Origin: Proteocatella sphenisci DSM 23131
GTDB taxonomy: Bacteria > Bacillota > Clostridia > Peptostreptococcales > Filifactoraceae
Direction of reading: 5' to 3'
Length of the DNA stretch: 64,000 nucleotides
Assembly: GCF_000423525.1 (NCBI RefSeq)
Contig: NZ_AUID01000009.1
Span: 1-64,000, forward strand
The notes beneath the pieces were generated by a model, which searched no databases, was not told the DNA's origin, and worked only from the letters and a program-made list of their open reading frames with translations. The position numbers and the translations under genes are program-made. Of the stretch, positions 45,690 to 55,900 are shown one piece after another; within the stretch, counting starts at the first letter, position 1, and each line of letters starts with the position of its first letter.

Positions 45690-45866
45690 TTACTTCGCTA
45701 TTACTTCTACGCCTTTATAAAATCCACATTCAGGACAAACTCTATGTGATAATTTTAATTCGTTACACTGTGGGCATTTTGTTAAACCCTTTGCACTGAT
45801 CTGCATAACTGTCGCTCTTCTTGAACGTGTTGCAGATTTAGCCATTTTACGCTTTGGAACTGCCAT
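45690..45866 (-). CDS. rpmF: 50S ribosomal protein L32
   Basis: 58 residues: MAVPKRKMAKSATRSRRATV, then a zinc ribbon with Cys pairs CPQC (31, 34) and CPEC (44, 47), ending KGVEVIAK. The ATG at 45866 is preceded by GGAGGTG. This is the zinc-binding (C+) form. It lies 17 bp after yceD, the usual yceD-rpmF-plsX order. Confidence 0.97.
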   Translation of the reverse strand: MAVPKRKMAKSATRSRRATVMQISAKGLTKCPQCNELKLSHRVCPECGFYKGVEVIAK

Positions 45867-45883
45867 TTATGTCCACCTCCTTT

Positions 45884-46396
45884 TTATTTAATCATTTCTT
45901 TTAGTTTATCAAATCTGACATCAATATTATCGTCTGACATACTGCATTTGCACTGGACTTTATTGAAGTTACTTCCACATACTGGACACATACCCAAGCA
46001 ATCCTCTTTACAAAGTAGTTTATAAGGTATCTGATTCAAAATCTCAATAAAGCAGAGATCCATCAAATCTACATGATTCTCAGAAATAACGTAAGTATCA
46101 TATTCTTCTGAAAAAATCTCATTTCCTGATACCAAATATACAATTACGTCCTCACTGACTGATACGTCTGCATCGTCTAAACATCTTGCACACTGGCCCT
46201 TAACCTTAGCTGATAGCTTCGCATTTAACACCAATCGATCATCAGTTTTAACTATAATTCCATTTAAAACAACCGGTGAAGAAAATCTGAGATCATGTTT
46301 ATTGTTATTCGTCTGATCCATATCAAAGCTCACATTTACTGCCAGAGTGCTTCTCTCGCCGGACAAAATTCCACTTAAATTCATCATGTTCATCAC
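45884..46396 (-). CDS. yceD: YceD/DUF177 family protein
   Basis: 170 residues. DUF177 proteins are conserved before rpmF and are implicated in 23S rRNA accumulation. LNAKLSAKVKGQCARCLDDADV and the C-terminal Cys cluster CKEDCLGMCPVCGSNFNKVQCKC suggest zinc binding. Several Met codons open the frame (MMNMMNLSG); the exact start is uncertain by a few residues. Co-transcribed with rpmF. Confidence 0.9.
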   Translation of the reverse strand: MMNMMNLSGILSGERSTLAVNVSFDMDQTNNNKHDLRFSSPVVLNGIIVKTDDRLVLNAKLSAKVKGQCARCLDDADVSVSEDVIVYLVSGNEIFSEEYDTYVISENHVDLMDLCFIEILNQIPYKLLCKEDCLGMCPVCGSNFNKVQCKCSMSDDNIDVRFDKLKEMIK

Positions 46397-46462
46397 CTCT
46401 TATTTATCACAAACATTATACATAAATAAAAAATATTTGTCAAGTTTAATTGCCTTACAAGT

Positions 46463-46494
46463 TAAAATCAATAAGGTCGCCCTTATTGATTTTA
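46463..46494 (-). terminator. Terminator after ackA
   Basis: Perfect 14-bp stem TAAAATCAATAAGG (46463-46476)/CCTTATTGATTTTA (46481-46494), 4-nt loop, with the T-rich arm toward yceD. Confidence 0.85.
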
Positions 46495-46514
46495 AGCATT
46501 TTATGATATTTGAA

Positions 46515-47711
46515 CTATTTTACTAATTCTAAAGTATCTCTTGCAATCATAACTTCTTCGTTAGTTGGAATACAAAGTACTTTTACTGCTGAATCAGCTG
46601 CAGATATAACTTTTTCTTTTCCTCTTACTTTGTTTTCAACTTTATCTATTGATATTCCAAGTCTCTCAAGTCCGCCACAAATTTCTTCTCTTGCGTCAAT
46701 TGAGTTTTCTCCAAGTCCAGCAGTGAATACTATCACATCTACTCCGCCCATTTCAGCCATGTAAGATCCGATGTACTTCTTAACTCTCTTGTAGTATGTC
46801 TCAAGCGCTATAGCTGCTCTTTCGTTGCCTTCAGAAGCTGCATTTTCGATATCTCTGAAGTCTGAACTTACGCCCGACATACCAAAGACACCTGATTTTT
46901 TGTTCATTACGTCATTTATTCCGTCTGCATCAAGATTAAGCTTTTTCATAAGGAATGTTACTATTGCAGGATCCATGTCCCCACATCTAGTTCCCATTAT
47001 AAGGCCCTCAAGCGGAGTAAATCCCATTGATGTATCAACTACTTCTCCACCGTCAACAGCAGCTACAGAAGCTCCGTTTCCCAGGTGACAAGTTATTATT
47101 TTTAAATCCTTTATATCTTTTCCAAGCATTTCAGCCGCTCTGTAGCTCACGTACTTGTGTGAAGTACCGTGGAATCCGTATCTTCTTACTCCAAAATCAG
47201 TATAGTACTCGTAAGGGATTCCGTACAGGTATGATGATTTTGGCATTGTCTGATGGAACGCTGTATCAAATACCGCAACCATTGGTATAGTTGGCAGTAT
47301 TTCTCTGCATGCATTTATTCCTATTAAGTTTGGCGGGTTGTGAAGTGGAGCAAGCTCTATACATTCTTCGAGTGCTTTTACAACTTCATCAGTAATAATT
47401 ACTGATGATGCAAATTTTTCTCCTGCATGAACAACTCTGTGTCCAACAGCATTGATTTCATCCATACTCTTGATTGCGCCATATTCTTTGTTAACAAGTG
47501 CATCCATTACATGCTTAAGTGCATCTTTGTGATCTTGCATTGGCTCTTCAATTATTTCTTTGTCTCTTCCTGGTGTCTCATGCTTTAGAACGGAACCATC
47601 TATTCCTATTCTTTCAACAAGACCTATAGCCAGTACAGACTCGTCTGTCATATCAATCAGCTGATATTTTAGTGATGAACTTCCGCAGTTAATTACTAAT
47701 ACTTTCAGCAA
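46515..47711 (-). CDS. ackA: Acetate kinase
   Basis: 398 residues. Makes ATP and acetate from acetyl phosphate, the product of betaine/glycine reductase. [68 protein letters not shown] and [14 protein letters not shown] are the kinase motifs. Only a TTG (47709-47711) fits the start, with GGAGGG before it; no ATG is near. No pta gene is adjacent. The gene lies directly after tRNA-Sec on the same strand. Confidence 0.96.
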   Translation of the reverse strand: MLKVLVINCGSSSLKYQLIDMTDESVLAIGLVERIGIDGSVLKHETPGRDKEIIEEPMQDHKDALKHVMDALVNKEYGAIKSMDEINAVGHRVVHAGEKFASSVIITDEVVKALEECIELAPLHNPPNLIGINACREILPTIPMVAVFDTAFHQTMPKSSYLYGIPYEYYTDFGVRRYGFHGTSHKYVSYRAAEMLGKDIKDLKIITCHLGNGASVAAVDGGEVVDTSMGFTPLEGLIMGTRCGDMDPAIVTFLMKKLNLDADGINDVMNKKSGVFGMSGVSSDFRDIENAASEGNERAAIALETYYKRVKKYIGSYMAEMGGVDVIVFTAGLGENSIDAREEICGGLERLGISIDKVENKVRGKEKVISAADSAVKVLCIPTNEEVMIARDTLELVK

Positions 47712-47773
47712 TTTCCCTCCATCTTATATATGTAACACAACTAAATAATCATGTTATTATACTTTATAAAAAT

Positions 47774-47870
47774 TGGCGGGAATATGTGGGAATCGAACCC
47801 ACCCAAGAAGCTACTAACCCCTCGAACTGGTGTTGAAGACCAGCGGGCACACCAGCACCCATCTACTCCC
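47774..47870 (-). tRNA. selC: Selenocysteine tRNA (anticodon UCA)
   Basis: 97 nt with encoded CCA. The anticodon loop CTTCAAC gives UCA, flanked by a CTGGT/ACCAG stem. The D stem has 6 pairs with a 4-nt loop, the variable arm is long, and the T arm is GTGGG-TTCGATT-CCCAC; the acceptor stem is extended, with its eighth pair mismatched. These are features of tRNA-Sec rather than a UGA suppressor or tRNA-Ser. It decodes UGA with SelB in the grd selenoproteins. selA, selB and selD are not in the window. Confidence 0.95.
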
Positions 47871-47881
47871 AATCGCTATTA

Positions 47882-47910
47882 ATCTTAACATAGATTTTTT
47901 GTCATTTCAA
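47882..47910 (-). promoter_or_regulatory. Promoter of selC
   Basis: Minus strand TTGAAA (47905-47910), 17-bp spacer, TAAGAT (47882-47887), 12 bp before the tRNA 5' end. Confidence 0.7.
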
Positions 47911-47980
47911 GATATTTTTACAATATACGGTAATTTTTGTGTAAAAAATTTAATGATTCAGTTTTTGCTGTCTTATATTT

Positions 47981-48865
47981 TTACAGTTTCATGGGGTCAT
48001 ATTCTTCTACAAACCCTTCTCCAAGGACCTCTCTTACTTCAGCTATGGTAATAAAAGCATTTGGATCTATTTCCATTATTACCTGTCTTAGCAGTGGAAG
48101 TTCTTTTTGAGAAAGCACTACAAATATCATTTCTTTTTCCAATTTTGAGTACATGCCTCTCGCCTTGAGAGCCGTAGTACCTCTTCCAACAGTATTCATT
48201 ATGGACTCAGCAATTTCATCACTTCGCTCAGAAACTATAAATGCCGCCTTTGCAGAGCTTCCACCTTCGAGTACAAGTGTAACCATTTTGGTTGTAACTA
48301 TGACAGATATTATTGCATACATGGTATTTATAATTCCAAATACAAACATTCCTCCAACTATTATAATTGCGTCTATTAAGAGCATTACTTTTTGGATAGG
48401 AAGGTCCGGCTTTATAAATTTGAATATAGCTGCAAGCATATCTGTGCCACCTGTCGTAGCTCCTGCCCTTATAACGAGTCCTACCCCGATTCCTACCAGC
48501 ACCCCTCCAAAAAGACTTGAAAGTAATAGATCGTCTATATGGGCAAAGGGATTGGATAAAATTTCACACCCCCACAAGGATATAGAAAGAAATATCACCG
48601 CATAAAGCGATTTTTTTGCAAAAGCAAAACCCCTCTGTTTTATACTAACCGCAAACAAAGGTATGTTAAGAATAGCATTGGTAAGCCATATTGGAACCCC
48701 ATTTTCAAAGAGTCCAAAAGATATTTTCTCAACAATTATTGCTATCCCCGTAAGCCCACCCGTAACAAGACCTGGCGGTGATAAGAACCAGGTTATTCCA
48801 AAAGCCAGAATAATAGATCCTGCTAATATCATTATAATTTCACTTAATTTTAAAGTACTTTTCAT
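47981..48865 (-). CDS. YitT family membrane protein (DUF161/DUF2179)
   Basis: 294 residues. About five or six membrane helices (residues 8-180: GSIILAFGITWFLSPPGLVTGGLTGIAIIVEK, GVLVGIGVGLVIRAGATTGGTDMLAAIFK) followed by the cytoplasmic DUF2179 domain (AAFIVSERSDEIAESIMNTVGRGTTALKARGMYS). A common Firmicutes family of unknown transport role. No operon partner is certain; the nitroreductase lies 20 bp upstream on the same strand. Confidence 0.88.
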   Translation of the reverse strand: MKSTLKLSEIIMILAGSIILAFGITWFLSPPGLVTGGLTGIAIIVEKISFGLFENGVPIWLTNAILNIPLFAVSIKQRGFAFAKKSLYAVIFLSISLWGCEILSNPFAHIDDLLLSSLFGGVLVGIGVGLVIRAGATTGGTDMLAAIFKFIKPDLPIQKVMLLIDAIIIVGGMFVFGIINTMYAIISVIVTTKMVTLVLEGGSSAKAAFIVSERSDEIAESIMNTVGRGTTALKARGMYSKLEKEMIFVVLSQKELPLLRQVIMEIDPNAFITIAEVREVLGEGFVEEYDPMKL

Positions 48866-48885
48866 TTTTTCCTTTCTATCAGGCT

Positions 48886-49629
48886 TTATTCATCCTGAGC
48901 TTCAAAATTTCTTAAGTATATTTCTGCTGACCTGCTCATTTCTTTGGAAAAATCGGACATGTATTTTCTTTTGCAGAATTTTGATACATAGTCTTCAAAA
49001 TCAAAATCACTTTCTTGAGATCTTTGTGTAAACATCTCTACATGTTCTTCTTTAGAAAGTCTTTTGTATGAATTCTCATGTACTATAAATCTCTTTTCAA
49101 ATCTGACAGGCTTTTTTCGTTCCTTCTGCTGATAAATCGGATACCCAAATACCACCATAGACGCAGGCATGACATACTCATCCAGATTGAGCAGTTTTAT
49201 GTGCTTCTCCGCGTTTTCAAGTATATCTCCTATGTAACAGGACCCAATCCCCAAAGACTCCGCAGCAACCACCGCATTTTGGGCCGCCACTACTGCATCC
49301 TGACAGGCCAGCAGTAAATCTCCTTTACCAGGTTTTCTCGGAGACATGCCCGCAAATTCATAGGAATCCAGCCATCTTCTGCAGTCAGCAAGAAAAATAA
49401 GCACCATAGGGGCCTTTGCTATAAAAGGCTGATTATCACAGCTGATTGCAAGTTCATCTTTTAATTTCTGATCAGTAATATCCAGTATTGAATAAAGCAT
49501 CTGATTTCCTGCTGTAGGAGCCTGAAGTGCAGCTTCAATTATCAAAGATTTAATTTCTTCAGGTATTTCTCTTTCCTCATATGCCCTTACCGATTTTCTC
49601 TCAAAAAGCGCTTTAAGTATAGAATTCAT
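48886..49629 (-). CDS. Nitroreductase family protein
   Basis: 247 residues. FMN-binding pattern: ALFERKSVRAYEEREIPEE at the start, ALQAPTAGNQMLYSI, DAVVAAQNAVVAAESLGIGSCYIGDI and MVVFGYPIYQQKERKKPVRF. It probably reduces flavin, quinone or nitro compounds with NAD(P)H; the natural substrate cannot be read from sequence. The C-terminal 50 residues are charged and extend beyond the minimal domain. It shares strand and short spacing with the YitT gene. Confidence 0.88.
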   Translation of the reverse strand: MNSILKALFERKSVRAYEEREIPEEIKSLIIEAALQAPTAGNQMLYSILDITDQKLKDELAISCDNQPFIAKAPMVLIFLADCRRWLDSYEFAGMSPRKPGKGDLLLACQDAVVAAQNAVVAAESLGIGSCYIGDILENAEKHIKLLNLDEYVMPASMVVFGYPIYQQKERKKPVRFEKRFIVHENSYKRLSKEEHVEMFTQRSQESDFDFEDYVSKFCKRKYMSDFSKEMSRSAEIYLRNFEAQDE

Positions 49630-49674
49630 ATATTTCTCCTCCTTAGTAAACTGAAAAAATTCCGAAAAGAAAAA

Positions 49675-49702
49675 AGTATACCATTATTTAAAACAGTATA
49701 CC
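49675..49702 (-). terminator. Terminator after the iminopeptidase gene
   Basis: GTATAC (49676-49681) pairs with GTATAC (49696-49701), extended by AAG/CTT-type flanks, then a run of Ts on the minus strand. Confidence 0.65.
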
Positions 49703-49729
49703 CTTAAATACAAATTTATTCACTGAATT

Positions 49730-50611
49730 TTATTCGTTATCTTCCATCCATTTATTCAGTATCTTCATGTACTTTTCGTTTTCCTCTACAAAGGGCATAT
49801 GTCTGCTGTACTGGAAAAGTTCCCAAACAGATCCCTCTATTGAATCATTTAAAACTTTTGCAATAAAAGGCGTACAAAGATCAGAAATTCCACTTGTTAT
49901 AAGCGTTGGAACTTTTATATCCTTTATCTTTTCTCTGTATTCCCATCCCTTGAGCGTTCCTGTAGGTGTAAACTCATTTGGTCCCCAGGCGGTTATATAA
50001 GCTTCCGTTCCTTTTACTTTTGGGCGAGTCAGGCACGCTGGATCATCTGGTCCAAATACTGGAGCGCAGTGACGCAGCATAAACTCATCATTTGCCGCAA
50101 TATAGGCAGGATCACCATAATTTCCAGTTGCTTCAGCCTTCGCTATAGCATCTTGCATATCTTGAGGAAGAAGTTTAACCATCCTTCTTTGCTCGCTTTC
50201 CCAAAGGTCTGCTGATGCAGGCGAACTTGAAAGTATAACACTTAATATTCCTTCTGGTTTGTAGTCACACAGGTATTCTATTGCCTGCATTCCTCCCCAT
50301 GACTGGCCAAGAAGATGAATTTCATCAAGTCCCAGATGGTCACGAAGAGCAATCAGCTCATCTATCCATGTCTTTGAATTCCAAAGATCTGGGCGTGATG
50401 GAGTCGCAGAAAGTCCACATCCAAGCTGATCATACATGATAATCTGACGTCCTTCATCCGCAAGCGCATCAAGTACCTCAAAGTAGTTGTGAGCAGATCC
50501 TGGTCCTCCGTGTAAAAGCACAAGCGGCTTTTTGTTTCCCTTCTGCTCTCCCACTATTCGATAATAAGTCTTATATTCCAGATAGGGCATATATCCTTCA
50601 ACGATTTTCAT
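49730..50611 (-). CDS. pip: Proline iminopeptidase (alpha/beta hydrolase)
   Basis: 293 residues of the S33 peptidase family. LVLLHGGPGSAHNYFEVL is the oxyanion HGGP motif; the nucleophile Ser is in LLGQSWGGMQAIEYL; MYDQLGCGLS, the late Asp region (SGISDLCTPF) and the catalytic His in YSRHMPFVEE follow. It removes N-terminal proline from peptides, apt for a peptide-fermenting anaerobe. It is a single-gene unit with a terminator behind it. Confidence 0.9.
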   Translation of the reverse strand: MKIVEGYMPYLEYKTYYRIVGEQKGNKKPLVLLHGGPGSAHNYFEVLDALADEGRQIIMYDQLGCGLSATPSRPDLWNSKTWIDELIALRDHLGLDEIHLLGQSWGGMQAIEYLCDYKPEGILSVILSSSPASADLWESEQRRMVKLLPQDMQDAIAKAEATGNYGDPAYIAANDEFMLRHCAPVFGPDDPACLTRPKVKGTEAYITAWGPNEFTPTGTLKGWEYREKIKDIKVPTLITSGISDLCTPFIAKVLNDSIEGSVWELFQYSRHMPFVEENEKYMKILNKWMEDNE

Positions 50612-50693
50612 TATAATTCCTCCTGTTAATTTTTTAATGTTTTAATGTTTAAATTATAACATTGTAGGAGAAAGATTTCAACCCAGGGTTTTT

Positions 50694-51164
50694 TTAATAA
50701 ATTTTTCTCTCCTGCTCGGCATACTCTCTAAACAGCAGCAGGCAATCTTGTCTGCCTTCTTCTTTAAATTTAAGTACAGTTTCGTCTGACATGTCTTTTT
50801 TTATAAAATGATAAATAAAGTCATCTCTGAATCCGATTTCATCTGCGTCCTCGGGCCTGCAACCATAAACCACCTCTTTAATATTGGCCCATATAATAGC
50901 CGAAAGACACATGGGGCATGGATACCCCGTTGCATAAATAATGCAGCCACTCAGATCATGCGTACCCTTTATCTTAGCTGCTTCTCTTATAGCATTTATC
51001 TCGGCGTGCGCGGTTGGGTCATGGTCTCCTAAAACCGTGTTAGATGCTAGTGATAATAAATTGCCTTCTCTGTCTATTACAGCTGCCCCAAAAGGTCCGC
51101 CAAGATTTTTGTTCATCGTTTCTCTTGCAAGTTCAATTGCTTTGTTAATAATGTCTTTTTTCAT
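50694..51164 (-). CDS. guaD: Guanine deaminase-like nucleobase deaminase
   Basis: 156 residues, the length of Bacillus GuaD. Zinc/catalytic motifs HAEINAIREAA (His, Glu) and PCPMCLSAIIWANI (two Cys). The start GGPFGAAVIDREG and DPTAHAE follow the same pattern as GuaD rather than TadA, and the C-terminal EYAEQERKIY tail may close the active site as in GuaD. Guanine to xanthine is the likely reaction; other purine deaminases are possible. It is 23 bp after the HD-GYP gene. Confidence 0.82.
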   Translation of the reverse strand: MKKDIINKAIELARETMNKNLGGPFGAAVIDREGNLLSLASNTVLGDHDPTAHAEINAIREAAKIKGTHDLSGCIIYATGYPCPMCLSAIIWANIKEVVYGCRPEDADEIGFRDDFIYHFIKKDMSDETVLKFKEEGRQDCLLLFREYAEQERKIY

Positions 51165-51187
51165 AATGTTAATTCACTTTCTTGTTT

Positions 51188-52858
51188 TTATCTTCCTTTT
51201 TTGATTTTTTGCTTGTATTCTACCTGTTTCCTGAATAGAAATCTCAGTATGTCATCTCTGGTCGTTGAGGACATATCTACATAATTTAGTACATAGACCA
51301 TGTTTCCAACAGAATTATACATCTTTGCTATACGGCACTTTACTTTTTTTACTCCCGACTTTTCTGCGGTTTCTTTATCTAATATGACATCAAAGCTACC
51401 CCCGAGATTTTCTGTGATTTTTTCACTGTCTTGTGGATCAACCTTGAATACAAGTGTATCTCCACCCAGTTTCATCATATCTACGTCCATTTCAAATCCA
51501 TCTTTTTTCAGTTTTATTATACTCTCTAAAACAAGTGAGAAAAATTTATCTGTAGGAGTGTATGATATCTGCGAAAGTTCTATGCTCTCTGGTGACAGAT
51601 TTTCTATACTGCACTTGAATTCGTAGAAGTCCTTATTTTCAGAAAAACTTATGGTAGGCAGGAAAATTCTAGAAACTATCCAACTCGGATTATATTCAGC
51701 TCCTGAGGCCAATATGAATATAGCCTTTTCATTTTTAAGTACTATATTTCCTTGAAGCGTGCATATATTTTTAAAATCTCCAAAGTAGAATCTTAAAGAA
51801 GCATTGATTATGAATTTAGATTTTTTCATGACCATAGTCCGTGTATTTTCATAATTGTCTTCTATTGCATTTATTGCAGCTCTTGCTATGTCTGGATCAA
51901 ACTGCTGACCACTAAGCATTTTAAGCTCCCCTATTATCTCATGTGGCTCTTTTGCGTCTATACCCGGTCTCTTGCTCATCATAAAATCTATACTTTCAGC
52001 GGTAGCTACTATTCTGCTCAGATATGGTATTTCTTCTCCACAGAGTCCATCTGGATATCCTTTGCCATCATATCTTTCATGATGATACTTTACAATATTA
52101 GGTACGTCATTAAAAAAGGTCATTCCATAAAGGGATGATTTTAGAAGGTTGTACCCATTTATACAATGCTTGTTTACTATTTCTTTTTCCTTGTCAGTAA
52201 GTTTTTCTGGTCTGTTTATTATCGAGTCTGGAATAAATAGCTTTCCTACATCGTGCAAAAGTGCTGCTATATATAATATTTTGGTATCTCTCTCATTTAT
52301 TTCAAGTTCATTTGCTATCTTTATACTCCAGTTTGCTACATTTGACATATGATGTGGCATCAGGGGGTCTTTTGCCGACAGCATCTCGCAATAAGCATCA
52401 ATAAGATAATACAGCTTCTCATAATTTGTTATAACAGCTTGTATATTGTATAGAAAATATTCTGCCGTTATAAGATTTATCTCAGAAATTATATTGTCAG
52501 TAACTATTTTGTTTTCAAATTGAAGATTCATTGTGGCAATATAAATCTTGGGCTCAATTAAAGGATTTACCGCTGATACGTATATGTTTGTCTTTTCTCC
52601 GATTTGAGATACATGTATTTCTGTAAAGCCACTGGTCTTTACTGGATCATTTTCTGACACAAAATTCTTAAATGATTCAATATCTTCTTTTAACGCAAGC
52701 GCCTCTACTGTATTATAGATATATTCTATAGACGTAAAATCAGGATTAAATATAAGGAACTGAGTATTTTCGCTTTTCCCAAGTACACTGTGCCTTGATA
52801 TAAACTCATCAAAAAAACTGGAAACATCTACAAACCCGTCTAACATGAATGCTTTCAT
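51188..52858 (-). CDS. HD-GYP domain protein, probable cyclic di-GMP phosphodiesterase
   Basis: 556 residues. The HD-GYP domain spans about 170-330: ALLHDVGKLFIPDSII, EIVNKHCINGYNLL, VKYHHERYDGKGYPDGLCGEEIPYLSRIVATAE, all metal and GYP residues intact. The N-terminal 150 residues show no domain I recognise. The C-terminal part (about 345-540) is a beta-rich region that may hold a PilZ-like domain (INASLRFYFGDFKNICTLQG, LPTISFSENKDFYEFKCSIENLSP), not certain. It is opposite in role to the GGDEF protein at 12.7 kb. Confidence 0.88.
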   Translation of the reverse strand: MKAFMLDGFVDVSSFFDEFISRHSVLGKSENTQFLIFNPDFTSIEYIYNTVEALALKEDIESFKNFVSENDPVKTSGFTEIHVSQIGEKTNIYVSAVNPLIEPKIYIATMNLQFENKIVTDNIISEINLITAEYFLYNIQAVITNYEKLYYLIDAYCEMLSAKDPLMPHHMSNVANWSIKIANELEINERDTKILYIAALLHDVGKLFIPDSIINRPEKLTDKEKEIVNKHCINGYNLLKSSLYGMTFFNDVPNIVKYHHERYDGKGYPDGLCGEEIPYLSRIVATAESIDFMMSKRPGIDAKEPHEIIGELKMLSGQQFDPDIARAAINAIEDNYENTRTMVMKKSKFIINASLRFYFGDFKNICTLQGNIVLKNEKAIFILASGAEYNPSWIVSRIFLPTISFSENKDFYEFKCSIENLSPESIELSQISYTPTDKFFSLVLESIIKLKKDGFEMDVDMMKLGGDTLVFKVDPQDSEKITENLGGSFDVILDKETAEKSGVKKVKCRIAKMYNSVGNMVYVLNYVDMSSTTRDDILRFLFRKQVEYKQKIKKGR

Positions 52859-52882
52859 ATGTATGTCCTCTCTTTTTTATAC

Positions 52883-52918
52883 AAAAGCACAGGTCTGTAT
52901 AATAAGACCCGTGCTTTT
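52883..52918 (-). terminator. Terminator after stnC
   Basis: 14-bp stem AAAAGCACGGGTCT/AGACCTGTGCTTTT (minus strand, one G-U pair), 8-nt loop, followed by Ts. Confidence 0.88.
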
Positions 52919-52948
52919 ACATATTTTTGTCTTACATTCCCAAGTTTT

Positions 52949-55900
52949 TTACAGAAGCTGGTTATTTTTCATAAATTCTTTGAATGTCTTTCTTTCGAAA
53001 CTTGTATTTGTAGCTGTTTCAACAAGCTTTGAGACCTTGGCAGGTTTTAGAACAGCCTCTGATACTGGATAACTCCAGAACTTATCTGCTTCAAGTTTTG
53101 CAAGTCCTTTGTATGCTGGATTAAAGTTTCCAATAGCTTCTTGAATATCCTCTATTTTGTCAAATCCAAAGTCTGGCTCAAGAACCCTTGCTATATCCAT
53201 AGCTATCTTCCAGTTGGATCCTGCTATGCCATTATTAAGGGCTTTTCTTGATCTTTGGATTCTTCTTTCTGCATTTGTATATGATCCTTCAGATTCTGCA
53301 AAGCTCGCTCCAGGAAGTACAATATCAGCTATCTTTGCCATGTCTGACATATTGATATCTTGAACTACTACAAGCTCGAGTTTTGAAAGATCTACATCAC
53401 AGATGTTCTCTCCAAATGATATTATCCCTTTTACAGTTCCATTTTCTATTTTTTCAAGAAGCTCTGCCTTATCTGTACAGATTCCAAGATCAACTAGTCC
53501 CTGGCTGTTGGCATTTTTCTTCATCTGGATTATTCCAGCTCTTGGTCTGTTTACATGACCTGCCATAACTGCAGTATTTACAAGAGAAAGTGCACCGTCA
53601 TAGCTAAGTTCTCCCTGATTGTATACTGTCATAGCTGTTTTTGCTCCTGTGTACATATCCGCGATTTTTTGTGCTTCTTCGCTTATCTCAATTCCTGCAA
53701 GTGATGCTTTGTGTTCATCTGTTGCGATTTTTGAGTTTTTAGCTACTGCTTTTTCTATCTGAAGAAGGAAATCTGTAGAGTCTGTATGAACAGAGATTGT
53801 CGCTATTTCATCAAGAAGCGTATGTTTGTCATTGATTACAACAAGTTTTGCACCATCAAGAGCAGCCTGTCTTATCTTGATTCCAATTATAGTGTTGTTT
53901 ATCATGATGTCTGATCCTGCAACTATTATCATCTCTGTTGACAGAAGTTCTTCGTAGCTTGATGTTGAAGCGTCTGTTCCAAGTACATCTGCAAGTGCCG
54001 ATTTTTCAGCATTCATACTGTATACCTTTGAAGCTCCGAAAAGTTTTTCTCCAAGAGTCTTTACTGCAAATATATCTTCGTTTGTGTACTTGTCTGAAAC
54101 AAGGATTGCAAGGCTCTGTGGTCCATTAAGACTTACAAGGTTCTGCGCCTTTTTAGCTGCTTCTACAAGTGCACTTTCAAGAGTCGCTTCTTCAAGTTCT
54201 TTGTCTCTTCTGAGAAGGGCTGATTTTATTCTGTCATAGCTGTGAGCCACGTCATATCCAAATCTTCCTTTTGCACAAAGTCTTCCGTCGTCAACCTTGC
54301 TTGAATTGTCAGACTCTATTCTCATTATCATTTCGTTTCTTGTGTTTACTTTTATGTTACAGCCTACGCTGCAGTTTGAGCATACTGTATTTGTTATTTC
54401 AGCAATAACTGGAACTGGCTTTTTAATCTTCATTCTTTCCTGAAGTGCTCCCGTTGGACAAACGCTTACACATTGTCCACATGAAATACATCCTGTTTCA
54501 TTCAAGGGCATCTCCACAGCTGGTTTAACTATTGTGTCAAATCCTCTGTGTACAAGTCCAAGCGCGCTTACGCCCATAACTTCTTCACATGTTCTTACAC
54601 AAAGTCCGCAAAGTATACACTTGTCAGGGTTTCTGTCTATGAATGGATGTGAGTTGTCCTCTTTACGTTTGTGCATTTCTCCTTCAAACTTTTCAGGTTT
54701 GATGTCATATTCATTTGAATATTTTAGGAGTTTGCACTCATAAAGATCCATACATCCGCACTCAAGACATCTTGCCCCTTCTTCCATAGCCTGCTCATCA
54801 GTGTAATTAGTAACTACTTCTTCAAAGTTGTTTCTTCTTACATCTGGATTCACATGATCTCTGTGGGGTCTGTAAGTTATTTCTCTGTCCTCAAAATCAT
54901 CGGCGCTCATGCCTTCGATTTCTGAGTAGAAAGGTTTTTTGTATGCAACCATGTCGCCGTCCATGTATGTCATTATAACCTGGGCTGCTCTTTTTGCATC
55001 TCCTATTGCTGCTATCGCTATATCTGCACCTTTGTTAGTTGCGTCTCCTATTGCAAATACTCCCTCAACATTTGTTCTAAATGTTTTTTCGTCTGCTGCA
55101 ACAGTTCCTCTTCTTGTAAGTTCTATCTCTTCAAATCCCTTTGGATTAACTATCTGTCCAATAGCGCTTATTACGCAGTCAACTACAAGCGTCTGCGTCA
55201 CTCCTTCTTTTGGAATCGGCGATCTTCTTCCACTTGCATCTGGCTCTCCAAGCTCCATTACCTGAAGTGTCATCTCAAGCTGGCCGTTTTCCAGCTTTTT
55301 GATTTCAATCGGGTTTACAAGCTCTTTAAATATAACGCCTTCTTCTTCTGCTTCTACAATCTCTATTTCTTCTGCAGGCATCTGATCTTTAGTTCTTCTG
55401 TATACGTTGTATACTTCTTTTGCTCCAAGTCTCACTGAAGTTCTGCAGGCGTCCATAGCCGTGTTTCCACCACCTACTATTGCCACTTTTTCTCCGGCTT
55501 TAAAAGGCTTGTTGGTAACATAGTTTTCAAGGTATTCTATACCACCAATTACGCCTTCTGCTTCTTCGCCCTTGCAGCCAAGTTTTGTACTGCTCCATGC
55601 TCCAATTGCTAAAAGAGTTGCATCAGCTGTGTCGTTGATATGCTCAAAACTTATGTCTCTTCCTACTTTTGTATTAGGAACAAGCTTTGCGCCCATCTTC
55701 TCTATTACATCTATCTCTTTTTGAAGAATTGATTTTGGAAGTCTGTACTGGGGTATTCCATATCTCAGCATTCCACCTAATTTGGGCATCTGATCGTATA
55801 TTGTTACGTCATGGCCTTCCATAAGCAGGAAGTACGCTGCTGAAACTCCACCAGGTCCTCCACCTATTATATTTACTTTTTTCCCTGTTTTCGCCTTAAG

